This document shows, in pieces, positions 16,815 through 27,235 of a stretch of 64,000 bases of DNA; within the stretch, counting starts at the first letter, position 1, and every line of letters begins with the position of its first letter. Origin of the DNA: Microvirga sp. VF16 (GTDB lineage: Bacteria; Pseudomonadota; Alphaproteobacteria; Rhizobiales; Beijerinckiaceae); contig NZ_CP069354.1 of assembly GCF_016864375.1 (NCBI RefSeq), positions 1,054,001 to 1,118,000 of the forward strand, read 5' to 3'. The notes under the pieces are model-generated. The model saw nothing but the letters and a program-made list of their open reading frames with translations, ran no database searches and was not told the origin of the DNA. The translations under genes were made by a program, and so were the position numbers.

Positions 16815-18287
16815 ATGACTAACCGCGTTCTTGTGGCGGAGTTCATGCACGAGACGAACACGTTCAGTGTTCAAGTGACCGACGAGAACGCCTTCAGAAA
16901 CAGCTGCTACTATCTCGACAACGATATTCCTGGCGCGTTCGCCGGCACACGCACCTCGATGGGAGCCGCGTTCGAGGCGGCCGGGAAATACGGTTGGAGG
17001 GTAGTCCACCCCATAGTGACCTCGGCCAACCCGTCCGGCCGCGTGACGGATGCTTTCTTCGACGCCGTATCGGAGCGGATTCTCAGCGCCTGCGACGGAG
17101 TAGACGGGGTTCTGTTGCATCTGCACGGCGCGATGTCGACGCAGTCGCACGATGACGGCGAAGGAGAACTGCTTGCCCGCATCCGCTCCCGGGTTGGCGC
17201 GGAAACGCCGATCATCGCTGTACTGGACCTGCACGCGACATTGACGCAGAAAATGGCTGACAATGCCAATGCGCTCATTTCCTATCGGACCTATCCGCAT
17301 GTCGATCAGTACGAGCGGACTTGGCAGGCCGCAGAGCTTCTCGAAAAGGCTATGGCGGGAGAGGTGACGCCGAAGGTCGCAGTGTCTCGCCGGCCGATCC
17401 TGTATGCGCTGGACGGTGGGCGCACCACCTCGCCACCCATGGTGGAACTTCTGCGCCGCGGTGACCGGATCGAGGCTGCTGGACAAGCCCTCGCGGTGAG
17501 CATCCAAGCCGGCTTCTCGTCGGCCGACGTCCACGACATTGGCCCGTCGGTTGCGGTGACAGCTAACGATCTGGCAGCAGCGCAGTCCATCGCTGACGAG
17601 CTGATGGATTATGTGTGGGATCAGCGGGCGTTTTCGTCCATCCAGTTCACGCCGCTGGACGTTGCCATCGCGAAGGCCAAGGCCGACGAGAAGGGCGCCG
17701 ACAGACCTCTCATCATCGCGGATTACTCGGACAATCCCGGCTCCGGCGCCTACGGCGATGCGACCCGCCTTCTCAAGGCCGTGCTCGACGCGGATCTGCA
17801 GAATGTCGGCTTCCACGCCATCTGTGATCCCGAAGCCGCCCTGCAGGCTCAGGCAGCGGGTGTCGGCAACAGCGTCACTCTCAAGCTCGGAGGTAAGGTC
17901 GATCCTTCTATGGGCGGTGGTCCCATTGAGATAACGGCCTACGTGGCGGCTCTGACAGACGGCAGCTTCATCGCCTATGGGCCGATGGGCGGCGGTGCAC
18001 GACGCAACTACGGCCTGAGCGCCCTGTTACGCGTCGGTGGTATCGAGATCATCGTGATCAGCTATAACGGGCAGGCAACGGACCTTGGGCAGTTCACGTC
18101 GCTCGGGGTCGATCCGACCCGCAAATCGACGGTCATCGTCAAATCGATGCAGCATTTCCGCGCCGCATTCGAACCGATCGCCCGGGAGGTGATCGAGGTC
18201 GATACCGGGGCATTGTCCACGCGAAACTTCATGGACCGGCCATACAAGAATATCCGCAGGCCCATCTGGCCTCTCGATGCACTATGA
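16815..18287 (+). CDS. M81 family metallopeptidase (MlrC/microcystinase C-like)
   Basis: 490 aa, full family length. The N-terminal catalytic domain has FMHETNTFS (zinc-ligand type H-E-x-N), GVLLHLHGAMST and AVLDLHATLT, then YRTYPHVD. The C-terminal MlrC domain has IADYSDNPGSGAYGDAT and YNGQATD. The start at 16815 has GGAG about 5 nt upstream. MlrC hydrolyses linearised microcystin at the Adda-D-isoglutamate bond, so the family can act on peptides with D and isopeptide-linked residues. It is cytosolic, with no signal peptide. It is the first gene of an operon with an amidohydrolase and a peptide importer, which suggests an imported peptide as substrate; there is no evidence for microcystin. 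Confidence 0.9.
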   Translation: MTNRVLVAEFMHETNTFSVQVTDENAFRNSCYYLDNDIPGAFAGTRTSMGAAFEAAGKYGWRVVHPIVTSANPSGRVTDAFFDAVSERILSACDGVDGVLLHLHGAMSTQSHDDGEGELLARIRSRVGAETPIIAVLDLHATLTQKMADNANALISYRTYPHVDQYERTWQAAELLEKAMAGEVTPKVAVSRRPILYALDGGRTTSPPMVELLRRGDRIEAAGQALAVSIQAGFSSADVHDIGPSVAVTANDLAAAQSIADELMDYVWDQRAFSSIQFTPLDVAIAKAKADEKGADRPLIIADYSDNPGSGAYGDATRLLKAVLDADLQNVGFHAICDPEAALQAQAAGVGNSVTLKLGGKVDPSMGGGPIEITAYVAALTDGSFIAYGPMGGGARRNYGLSALLRVGGIEIIVISYNGQATDLGQFTSLGVDPTRKSTVIVKSMQHFRAAFEPIAREVIEVDTGALSTRNFMDRPYKNIRRPIWPLDAL

Positions 18288-18367
18288 CCGATCCGCTCTG
18301 CTCGTCCGGACGGAGCTCTGCTGCGGGCGGATGAGCACCCAGGAACGCACTTAAGGAGAAAGCCGCC

Positions 18368-19996
18368 GTGTCGCCAAGAGCAGATGTTATTTTGCAGAAC
18401 GGTCCGATCTGGTGCGGACGAGAGGAAGGAGTGGCCGAGGCCATCGCAATCTGGCAGGGGCGGGTCCTGGCTGTTGGACGGCAGAGCGAAATTGCGCCGC
18501 TTATTGGTCCAAAGACGCGTGTGATCGACCTGAATGGCCGCCTGGCCACGCCAGGACTCAACGATTCGCATCTGCATCTCGTTTCCCTTGGTTTCATGAT
18601 GAGCTGGGTTGATGCGACGCCTGCGGCGGCACCGAGCCTGGATGCGCTTCTCTCCGGAATTCGGACACGCGCTGCCAAGACCCGTCCAGGCGAATGGATC
18701 CTTGCTCGCGGCTACGATCAGACCAAGCTCGACGTGAAGCGTCATCCATACCGAACCGAGCTTGATGAGGCCGCACCTGACAATCCCGTCATGCTCGTGC
18801 GCGCATGCGGTCATATATCGATCTGCAATTCGCGTGCGCTGGAACTCGCAGGGATCAACGAGAATTCTTCTGCCCCGCCCGGAGGTCTGATCGAGCAGCG
18901 CAACGGCAGTCTCACCGGTCTCCTGGCCGAGAATGCCCGTGGGCCTGTCTGGGCCGTCATTCCGTCGCCGACGGAAGACGACCTGGTTGCTGCCATTGAG
19001 CGCGGCGGCCGCTATCTCCTGTCCTACGGCATCACGAGCTGCATGGATGCCGCGGTCGGCCAGCGAGGGGGCTTTGCGGAAATCGCCGCCTATCACCGAG
19101 CCAAGCGGGAAGGCCGGCTGCCTGTCAGAACCTGGTTGACCCTGCTGGGAGATCCTGATCGCACCATCGTGCCTCAGTGCTACGAGGCAGGTCTGATTTC
19201 CGGCACAGGCGACGACATGCTGATGATCGGCGCCGTCAAGTATTTCCTCGATGGTTCTGCAGGCGGTCGTACGGCATGGATGTCGAAACCCTATCTCGGC
19301 GAGGATCAGACGACGGGCATCAAGATTCTGACGGATGATGAACTCAATGAGCTCGTCATGGATGCTCACGTCAAAGGATATCAGCTTGCATGCCATGCGA
19401 TCGGCGATGCTGCAATCGAGCAGCTGATTACCGCCTATGAGCGCGCTCTTGCCGCGATCCCCGATCCGGATCGACGCCACCGCATCGAGCATTCCGGATT
19501 CTCAACGCCCGAGCAGCATCGGCGCATGCTCAAGGCCGGCATCTATCCCTGCCCGCAACAGGTCTTCATCTATGATTTCGGTGATGCTTATGTGTCGGTG
19601 CTCGGGGAGGAGAGGGGACTGAGCAGCTATCCCTTCAGGACTTGGTTTGATCTGGGCCTGAAACCCGCAACGGGAAGCGATGCGCCCGTGTGCGATCCCA
19701 ATCCATTCCCCAACTTCTACAGCATGCTCACACGCAAGACCTGGAAGGGCACCGTCATGGATGCCCACGAGCGTGTCACGATCGAGGAGGCTCTTCAAGC
19801 ATTCACCGAATTTGGGGCATTCTCGCAAAAGCTGGAAAACACCAAGGGGCGTCTTGTCGAAGGGCAGCTCGCCGATGTCTCTGTATTCTCCCGCAATCTC
19901 TTGACTGCGACGCCCGAGGACATTCTTGACAATACGTACTGCGATCTTACGATCCGAGGAGGTGCGATTGTTTATGATCGTCTTGGCGTGACTTAG
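18368..19996 (+). CDS. Amidohydrolase (YtcJ-like, amidohydrolase_3 family)
   Basis: 542 aa from GTG 18368 with AAGGAG about 10 nt upstream. Metal-dependent amidohydrolase motifs appear in order: NDSHLHLV (HxH), AVKYFLDGSAGG (the lysine strand), CHAIGDAAI, HRIEHSGF and TGSDAPV (catalytic Asp). No signal peptide, so it is cytosolic. The family hydrolyses N-acyl or formyl groups and includes relatives of N-acyl-D-amino-acid deacylases. It lies 80 bp after the M81 peptidase gene and before the peptide binding protein, so it probably trims an imported peptide or N-acylated product. Confidence 0.88.
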   Translation: MSPRADVILQNGPIWCGREEGVAEAIAIWQGRVLAVGRQSEIAPLIGPKTRVIDLNGRLATPGLNDSHLHLVSLGFMMSWVDATPAAAPSLDALLSGIRTRAAKTRPGEWILARGYDQTKLDVKRHPYRTELDEAAPDNPVMLVRACGHISICNSRALELAGINENSSAPPGGLIEQRNGSLTGLLAENARGPVWAVIPSPTEDDLVAAIERGGRYLLSYGITSCMDAAVGQRGGFAEIAAYHRAKREGRLPVRTWLTLLGDPDRTIVPQCYEAGLISGTGDDMLMIGAVKYFLDGSAGGRTAWMSKPYLGEDQTTGIKILTDDELNELVMDAHVKGYQLACHAIGDAAIEQLITAYERALAAIPDPDRRHRIEHSGFSTPEQHRRMLKAGIYPCPQQVFIYDFGDAYVSVLGEERGLSSYPFRTWFDLGLKPATGSDAPVCDPNPFPNFYSMLTRKTWKGTVMDAHERVTIEEALQAFTEFGAFSQKLENTKGRLVEGQLADVSVFSRNLLTATPEDILDNTYCDLTIRGGAIVYDRLGVT

Positions 19997-20115
19997 AAAA
20001 CGAAGAGGGGCGCGCCCAGATAGTGGATTGCACTTGCAACGGAATACTCGAGACCGAGCGGTTCGGCAGCAGCCGGTTATGCCGCGAGGCTCGTCGTCAT
20101 GAGGGAGGATCAACC

Positions 20116-21705
20116 GTGTTGAAGAAGTTCATCGCAACAACAGCGCTTGCTTTGGTTATCGGTGGCGTTGCCGAAGCGCAGACACCGCGTCAGGGCGGCA
20201 CGATCCGCTTTACGGCACCGTATGGCTCAAGTTTCGCAAATCTCGACATCCATACATCGAACCGGGCCCAGGACGAGATCTGGGCGAAGGCGATCCACCG
20301 CGCGCTTTATAATTGGGATGCAAATGCCAACAAGCCGGTTCTCGAACTGGCCAAGGAGGTCACAGTCTCTGGCGATGGCCTCGTATACACGTTCAAATTG
20401 CGCGACGACGCGTTCTTCCACAATGGTCGCAAGATGACGGCCGGCGACATCATCTGGACCTTCACGCGCCTGATGGATGGCGCGAAGGGCTATCCCGGTG
20501 CGCGCTATGTGCGTATCATCAAGGGGGCGATAGACGTAGAGAAAGGTCAGGCGAAGGAGATTTCCGGCCTGAAGAAGATCGACGATCAGACCCTTGAGAT
20601 GACGTTGACCGAGAAAGTCGACCCAGGTTTCAACTTTTACCAAGCCATGACGTCGATCTATCCAGCGGACGAAGCATCGAAGGACAGTTTCGCGACAAAG
20701 CCGATTGGCCTCGGTCCCTACAAGTTCGTCGAATACGTCCCCGGCTCCCGTCTTGTCGCGGAGCGCTGGGAGAAGTTCTACAAGCCGGGCAAGCCCCATG
20801 CCGACCGGGTCGCGATCTCGATCATGGGCGAGGCCTCGGCCCGCGATGTCGCCTTCCGCAACAAGGAGATCGATGCCTCGATCCTGGGCCCGACGCAATA
20901 CATCGCCTACAAGGCCGACCCGGAATTGTCGAAGGGGCTTCTCGAGGTCCCCGAGGTCTATACACGTGTCATGGGCATGAATCCGAACTTCAAGCCCTTC
21001 TCGGACAAGCGCGTTCGCCAAGCCATCAACCATGCCATCGATGCCGATCTCATCATCAAGCGTCTTGTGAAGGACAAGGCCTACCGCGCAACCAGCTGGC
21101 TTCCGATATCCTCTCCCGCCTACGATAAGGATATGAAGCCCTACGCCTATGATCCTGAGAAGGCGAAGAAGCTTCTCGCCGAGGCGGGATATGCGGAAGG
21201 TTTCGAGTTCGAGTGGACTGCGACCTCCAATGAGAGCTGGGGTATTCCCATCGTCGAGGCGGTGATCCCGATGCTGGAAAAGGTGGGCATCAAGGTCAAG
21301 ATCAAGCCTGTCGAGGGAACTGTTCTGTCTGAAGTCGCGCGCAGCGGCAACTATCAGGCCTTCATCTGGTCGAACACCTCCGGACCGGATCCGCTGACCT
21401 CGCTCAAGTGCTTCCACTCGGCGACACCGCAGACGGCCTGCAACTACACGCAGTTCAAGAACGCCGAGTTCGACAAGCTACTCGATGAAGCCGCAGCGAC
21501 GGACGATCAGGCCAAAAGGCTCGGCAATCTGAAGAAGGCGAATGCGATCCTCCGCGAGGAAGTCCCGATGTGGTGGTTCAACTATAACAAGGCCGTCATG
21601 TCCTATCAGCCCTGGCTGAAGGGGCTGCAGCCGAACGCGACGGAGTTGGCGATCCAGAACTATGAGGACATGTGGGTCGATGCATCGTCGCCTGCTGCCA
21701 AGTAA
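20116..21705 (+). CDS. ABC peptide transporter substrate-binding protein (SBP family 5)
   Basis: 529 aa from GTG 20116, which follows GGGAGGAT at a good distance; the frame extends to 20023 with no membrane-like sequence. A Sec signal peptide is evident (VLKKFIATTALALVIGGVAEA). The mature protein has the family 5 pattern: GGTIRFTAPYGSSFANLD, AKEVTVSGDGLVYTFKLRDD, KMTAGDIIWTFTRL and IGLGPYKFVEYVPGS. It is periplasmic and binds oligopeptides or related ligands for the DppBCDF-type permease that follows. A stem-loop at 21744-21777 separates it from the permease genes. Confidence 0.93.
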   Translation: MLKKFIATTALALVIGGVAEAQTPRQGGTIRFTAPYGSSFANLDIHTSNRAQDEIWAKAIHRALYNWDANANKPVLELAKEVTVSGDGLVYTFKLRDDAFFHNGRKMTAGDIIWTFTRLMDGAKGYPGARYVRIIKGAIDVEKGQAKEISGLKKIDDQTLEMTLTEKVDPGFNFYQAMTSIYPADEASKDSFATKPIGLGPYKFVEYVPGSRLVAERWEKFYKPGKPHADRVAISIMGEASARDVAFRNKEIDASILGPTQYIAYKADPELSKGLLEVPEVYTRVMGMNPNFKPFSDKRVRQAINHAIDADLIIKRLVKDKAYRATSWLPISSPAYDKDMKPYAYDPEKAKKLLAEAGYAEGFEFEWTATSNESWGIPIVEAVIPMLEKVGIKVKIKPVEGTVLSEVARSGNYQAFIWSNTSGPDPLTSLKCFHSATPQTACNYTQFKNAEFDKLLDEAAATDDQAKRLGNLKKANAILREEVPMWWFNYNKAVMSYQPWLKGLQPNATELAIQNYEDMWVDASSPAAK

Positions 21706-21743
21706 GCTGCGTTTGAGCTGACGCTCACTTCTGAAATGCAGTT

Positions 21744-21777
21744 CCTGACGCTCCCGGGTTTCTCGTGGGGCGTCAGG
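21744..21777 (+). terminator. Stem-loop after the peptide SBP gene
   Basis: CCTGACGC (21744-21751) pairs with GCGTCAGG (21770-21777), extended by CCC-GGG with a bulge. The GGAG ribosome-binding site of the next gene begins right after it. There is no T tract, so it more likely stabilises or attenuates than ends the transcript. Confidence 0.6.
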
Positions 21778-21788
21778 TGGAGTTTTGA

Positions 21789-22724
21789 ATGCTCTCCTTC
21801 ATCGTGCGGCGTCTGCTGCAGACATTGCCCATCATTCTGGCCGTGGCGGCTCTCGTCTTCGTGATGTTCAGCGTCATTCCAGGAACCTTCGCGTCGAGCA
21901 TGAGCGACGACGGCCGCAGTGTGCTGGATGCCGAGGTCATGGCGCGCATGAACAAGGAATTCGGACTTAACGATCCGGTCTATGTCCGGTTCGGCAAGTA
22001 CGCTGCCCAGCTCGCAACCTTTGATCTCGGCACCTCTTTCCGTACCAGGCAGCCCGTCGCGAGCGTCATCGCCGAACGCTTGTGGCCGACCGCGCAACTC
22101 GCATTCGCCGCCATGCTGTTTGCCATGATCGTCGGTGTCCCCCTCGGCTTTATCGCGGCCTTGCGACCAGGGAGCTGGATTGACACCCTTTCCATGGTCG
22201 GCGCCGTGTCGGGCCTGTCGCTGCCAAAATTCTGGCTCGGCCTGATGCTGATGTACCTGTTCGCTCTGGTGCTGGGCTGGCTCCCGAGCTTCGGCTATGG
22301 CGGTGGCGACCTACGCTACCTCATCCTGCCATCCATTGCCCTTGGTGTCGCGCCACTGGCGTTGTTGGCCCGGACGACCCGGGCGGCCGTACTCGAGATC
22401 ATGAATGCCGATTTCGTGCGCACGGCACGCTCAAAAGGCATGAGCGAGAGCAAAGTCGTTCGCTGGCACCTGACGCGCAACGCACTGGTCATTATCCTCA
22501 CGACCATCGGACTCCAATTCGGTACGGTCATCGGACAGGCCGTGGTCGTCGAGAAGCTGTTCTCCTGGCCCGGCCTCGGTTCACTGCTCGTCGACAGCGT
22601 CACCTTGCGGGACATTCCTGTCGTGCAGGGCTCGATTCTGGTGATCGTCCTGCTCTTTCTCCTGATCAATACGCTCGTCGATGTCCTTTGCGCTGTCATC
22701 GACCCGCGCATCAAGTATAGCTGA
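21789..22724 (+). CDS. ABC peptide transporter permease (DppB-like)
   Basis: 311 aa, six membrane helices, with the typical N-terminus MLSFIVRRLLQTLPIILAV. The EAA cytoplasmic loop is in EIMNADFVRTARSKGMSE, followed by the RDIPVVQG end segment of this family. GGAG precedes the start. It pairs with the DppC-like gene 9 bp downstream to form the import channel. Confidence 0.94.
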   Translation: MLSFIVRRLLQTLPIILAVAALVFVMFSVIPGTFASSMSDDGRSVLDAEVMARMNKEFGLNDPVYVRFGKYAAQLATFDLGTSFRTRQPVASVIAERLWPTAQLAFAAMLFAMIVGVPLGFIAALRPGSWIDTLSMVGAVSGLSLPKFWLGLMLMYLFALVLGWLPSFGYGGGDLRYLILPSIALGVAPLALLARTTRAAVLEIMNADFVRTARSKGMSESKVVRWHLTRNALVIILTTIGLQFGTVIGQAVVVEKLFSWPGLGSLLVDSVTLRDIPVVQGSILVIVLLFLLINTLVDVLCAVIDPRIKYS

Positions 22725-22733
22725 GGTGGCGAC

Positions 22734-23551
22734 ATGAAGATCAGAGCCAACCTCTTGATCGGCGGCATTCTTTTCTCGACGGTGGTGATCACGGGTCTTC
22801 TCGCTCCCTGGCTTGCCCATACCGATCCGGTGATGGATGCGAACCTGATGTATGCGGAGGAACCTCCAGGATCGGAATTCTGGTTCGGAACCGATGCGCA
22901 GGGTCGCGATATCTACAGCCGTGTTCTGTATGGCGCCCGTATCTCGCTCACTGTCGGTATCGTCTCTCAGCTTATCAACACCGTCATCGGCGTGTGCCTG
23001 GGGCTCTCCGCCGGCTATTGGGGCGGGTGGTGGGACGATTTCGTCAACGGCTTGACCAATATGATGCTGGCGATTCCATCGTTGGTTTTCGCCCTCTCCA
23101 TCATGGCGATCCTCAATCCAGGCCTGACCAGCCTGCTGATCGCGCTGGGGCTTACGAACTGGTCGTTTACCTGCCGTCTCGCGCGGGCGTCGGCATTGTC
23201 CTTGAAGAGTCAGGGCTACGTGCAGGCGGCCAAGGTCCTGGGTTACAGCGACATCCGGATCATGTTGACTCAATTGCTGCCGAACATGCTCGGACCGATC
23301 ATCGTCATCGGGACGCTCGGTATGGGAGGAGCGGTCCTGGCTGAAGCGGCATTGTCCTTCCTGGGCCTCGGAATCCGACCGCCGTTCCCAAGCTGGGGAA
23401 GCATGCTCTCCGATGCTCGCGACCAGATCACCACGGCTCCTTGGATCTCCATTTTCCCAGGGCTTGCGATCTTCGTGACGGTTTTGGGGTTGAACCTGCT
23501 CGGTGACGGACTGCGCGATATCCTCGATCCTCAATCGCGGACACGACGCGC

Positions 23552-23555
<4 letters not shown>
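22734..23555 (+). CDS. ABC peptide transporter permease (DppC-like)
   Basis: 273 aa. The DppC family N-terminus is present: one helix, then HTDPVMDANL and FGTDAQGRDIYSRVLYGARISL. The EAA loop reads SQGYVQAAKVLGYSDIRI, and the C-terminus has GLGIRPPFPSWGSML and NLLGDGLRDILDP. Its last codon overlaps the ATPase start (ATGA), indicating tight operon coupling. Confidence 0.95.
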
Positions 23556-24524
<969 letters not shown>

Positions 24525-24532
<8 letters not shown>

Positions 24533-25592
24533 TCTGTCGGACGATACGATCCTGAGGGTCGAGAATCTCGCTGTCCACTTTCCTGTGGGGGGAGGCTTCC
24601 TGGGCAAGCCGCGACGTCATCTACACGCGGTCGATGGCGTCGATCTTGAATTGAAGCGCGGCGAGTGCCTTGGTCTTGTAGGCGAGTCCGGCTGCGGAAA
24701 ATCCACGCTTGCGCTTTCAATCCTCGGTCTGCAGCAACCGACCCGGGGAAGGGTCATCGTGGACGGTCACGAGGTTGCAGATGGCCTCGACCGTACGGCC
24801 CGGGCTCGGATCACCCAAATGGTGTTCCAGGACCCTTACTCCTCCCTCAACCCGCGCCAGACGGTTCGGAAGACGCTTGAGATGCCTCTTCGCGTTCACG
24901 GCATCAAGTCTGCGAGCGAGATCGATGATCGTATCGGCGATATGCTGAAGCGGGTGGGGCTACGGCCGGAATCCGCGGAGCGCTACCCGCACGAGTTTTC
25001 CGGAGGTCAGCGGCAGCGCATCGGCATCGCCCGCGCTCTCATCCTCGAGCCAAAGATCGTGATCCTCGATGAGCCAGTCTCCGCACTTGACGTCTCCATC
25101 CGGGCACAAATCATCAATCTGCTGCTCGAACTGAAGGAAACCCTGGGACTCTCCTATATCATGATCAGCCATGATCTCGGCGTCGTCGAGCACATGAGTG
25201 ACCGGGTGGCGGTGATGTATCTCGGCCGCATCGTCGAGACCGGTTCCTGGGAAACGATCTTCAGCAATCCAGGGCATCCCTATACCCGTGCCCTGATCGC
25301 CGCGATCCCGGATCCTTTCAAGCGAGGAAGCGGCACGAAGATCACGGGAGAAATTCCGAACCCGCTCGACCCGCCGACAGGGTGCGGCTTCCATCCGCGT
25401 TGTCCGGACATGCGCGAAATCTGCCGCACACCACCGACGCCGGAGTTGGACGAGGTCGCGCCGGGTCATTCCGTCCGCTGCCGAAGAGTGGGGGAACTCT
25501 TCAGCCCCAAGCACATGCCAGAACAAACCTATGGAATGCTTCCCGATGGCTCACATCCCGACAGTTTCCGTCCGCGTGTCCCGATCGGGTGA
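24525..25592 (+). CDS. ABC peptide transporter ATP-binding protein (DppF-like)
   Basis: 355 aa from ATG 24525. It has Walker [11 protein letters not shown]-loop [12 protein letters not shown], signature FSGGQRQR, Walker [13 protein letters not shown] and [13 protein letters not shown], then a C-terminal cysteine motif ([15 protein letters not shown]). The frame extends past the usual DppF end by about 20 residues ([15 protein letters not shown]), and its 3' end overlaps the next gene by 47-62 bp. Confidence 0.94.
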
Positions 25593-27060
25593 GAATCCGT
25601 CGTCCGGCATTCTCAGCATCGGCGACTGGAGCATTCCGTGCACCGTCGGATCCGACGGGCTGGCCCAGGCAACGATCAAGCGAGAAGGGGACAAGCGGAC
25701 CCCGATCGGTGTTTTCCCCTTGCGCTACGGCTTCTTCAACGCCGCTGCGCAGCCTGATTTCCCGCGCGACCTGGCCTTTCCCTTCGTTCCCCTGACATCC
25801 GAGATGATCTGGGAGGAGGGCGGTGGAAACTACAATCGCCTCGTCTTCGCAATTGGCGAAGAGCGTGTTGACGACAGGCTTTCCCGTTCGCGAGATGAGC
25901 GCTTGTTCGATGTCATCGTCCCGATCGGCTTCAACGACGCAGCGCCAGAATTCGGACGCGGCAGCGCGCTGTTCATCCATGCGGCGCGAAGCGATATGAA
26001 AGGCACGGCCGGGTGTATCGGCATACCGCAGGAGAAGATGCCGGAGTTCATCCGCCGCCTGACGCCCGGTATGGTCATCGATATCGGCTACATGGAAGAA
26101 GCGCACGACGAGGCGCGAGGTCCGGATGATCCGTTGGAAACGGTACGTTTCATCGGGCTGCAGCCGGGGCCGAAACTGATCGTTATGGGCGCCGTGCATG
26201 GGAACGAGCCCTGTGGACCTCAGGCTATACTGCGAGCCATCGCCGACTGTCGTGCCGGGCGCCTGAAGATCCGCCGAGGTGAAGTGACTTTCGTCCCGGT
26301 TGCAAACCTCAAGGCCTATCGTCAGCGCACGCGCGAGGGAGACCGCAATCTCAACCGAGACCTGCGTGATAAGCCCGTGCCGGAGGACTACGAGGACAGG
26401 GTCGGCAATAGAATTTGCACTCTGCTCCGGGAGCACGACGTGCTACTGGATGTCCACTCTTTCCGTGGCGACGGCGAGCCCTTCGTCTTCGCAGGCCCCT
26501 CGGACAACTTCGGCGCCATTGAACCGTTTCGGTATGCACAAGCTGAAGGCGAGCTCGCTGTCCGTCTCGGTACTGAAACTGTTATCCATGGATGGCTTGA
26601 GGTCTACGACCGTTTTCTCAAAAAGCGGGCGAGCCTTGGCTACGCCAACCCGACTAACGCCGAAGGTGTTGGCTCCACGGAATACATGCGCTTCGCCGGT
26701 GGATATGGTGTCACCCTGGAATGCGGACCGCACGATGACCCTGCCTCCGCCGAGGTTGGGTACGAGGCCATCCTGAATGCGCTGGCTCACTTGCAGTTGA
26801 TCGACGCACCCAAGCCATGTGTTTCCACGCGCAAAGCCATCCATATCATTGATGTCCTTGTTTGCGAGGTCGAGGGCGACCGGCTTGTGAGCCGGTGGAA
26901 GACTGGTGATACCGTCGGAGCGGGACAGGCCCTGATTATGCGGGCTAATGGGGAAATAGTCATCGCACCGCGTGCGGGCTTTATCATCTTTCCCAACGAG
27001 AACGCGAAACCCGGTGATGGGCTCTGTTATTTTGGCGTTGCGAGTGAACGTACCTTCTAG
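25531..27060 (+). CDS. Fusion of a YkuD-type L,D-transpeptidase domain and an AstE/aspartoacylase-type zinc hydrolase
   Basis: 509 aa, cytosolic (no signal peptide). Residues ~10-185 are a YkuD-type domain of the DKRTPIGVFPLRYGF/YNRL/GFND subgroup, with His150 (GSALFIHAARSD) and nucleophile Cys162 (GTAGCIGIP). Residues ~205-500 are a succinylglutamate desuccinylase/aspartoacylase-like M14 domain: GAVHGNEPCG (zinc ligands His223 and Glu226), RNLNRD, LLDVHSF (His309), TLECGPHDD (catalytic Glu397) and a C-terminal beta domain. Known cytosolic YkuD proteins act as L,D-carboxypeptidases on muropeptides, and M14 enzymes such as MpaA cut gamma-D-Glu-DAP bonds. A two-step peptide trimming enzyme is my inference. 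It is the last gene of the importer operon. Its TAG stop is the edge of repeat copy C. Confidence 0.85.
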   Translation: MECFPMAHIPTVSVRVSRSGENPSSGILSIGDWSIPCTVGSDGLAQATIKREGDKRTPIGVFPLRYGFFNAAAQPDFPRDLAFPFVPLTSEMIWEEGGGNYNRLVFAIGEERVDDRLSRSRDERLFDVIVPIGFNDAAPEFGRGSALFIHAARSDMKGTAGCIGIPQEKMPEFIRRLTPGMVIDIGYMEEAHDEARGPDDPLETVRFIGLQPGPKLIVMGAVHGNEPCGPQAILRAIADCRAGRLKIRRGEVTFVPVANLKAYRQRTREGDRNLNRDLRDKPVPEDYEDRVGNRICTLLREHDVLLDVHSFRGDGEPFVFAGPSDNFGAIEPFRYAQAEGELAVRLGTETVIHGWLEVYDRFLKKRASLGYANPTNAEGVGSTEYMRFAGGYGVTLECGPHDDPASAEVGYEAILNALAHLQLIDAPKPCVSTRKAIHIIDVLVCEVEGDRLVSRWKTGDTVGAGQALIMRANGEIVIAPRAGFIIFPNENAKPGDGLCYFGVASERTF

Positions 27061-27196
27061 CGCATCGTGCGGACCCAGAGGGCCGCGTCAGCGAAAAGTG
27101 GATCCGGTTTCCCGCGCCGACCGATGCCCCAGCTCAGAGGATGAGCATCGGAATCGATCCCAAAAGTGGATTCCACTTTTGGGCCCAATGCTCTAG
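27056..27196. repeat. Dispersed CTAG-edged palindromic repeat, copy C
   Basis: Begins TCTAGCGCATCGTGCGGAC and contains GAAAAGTGGATCCGGTTTCC, then the hairpin CCAAAAGTGGATTCCACTTTTGG and the closing CAATGCTCTAGG. It carries copy A's second unit in reverse orientation with an internal deletion of roughly 20 bp, followed by copy A's first unit. Its first CTAG forms the stop codon (27058-27060) of the YkuD-AstE fusion gene. Confidence 0.85.
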
Positions 27197-27235
27197 GTTG
27201 GGGGCTCGTTTACTTTATGGACCCGCCGATAAGGC

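Noticed and set aside
16815..18287. Microcystin degradation cluster
   Set aside because: Only an MlrC-like gene is present; mlrA, mlrB and mlrD are absent.
18062..19492. 476 aa minus-strand frame across the M81 and amidohydrolase genes
   Set aside because: Spans two real genes in antisense and shows no motifs.
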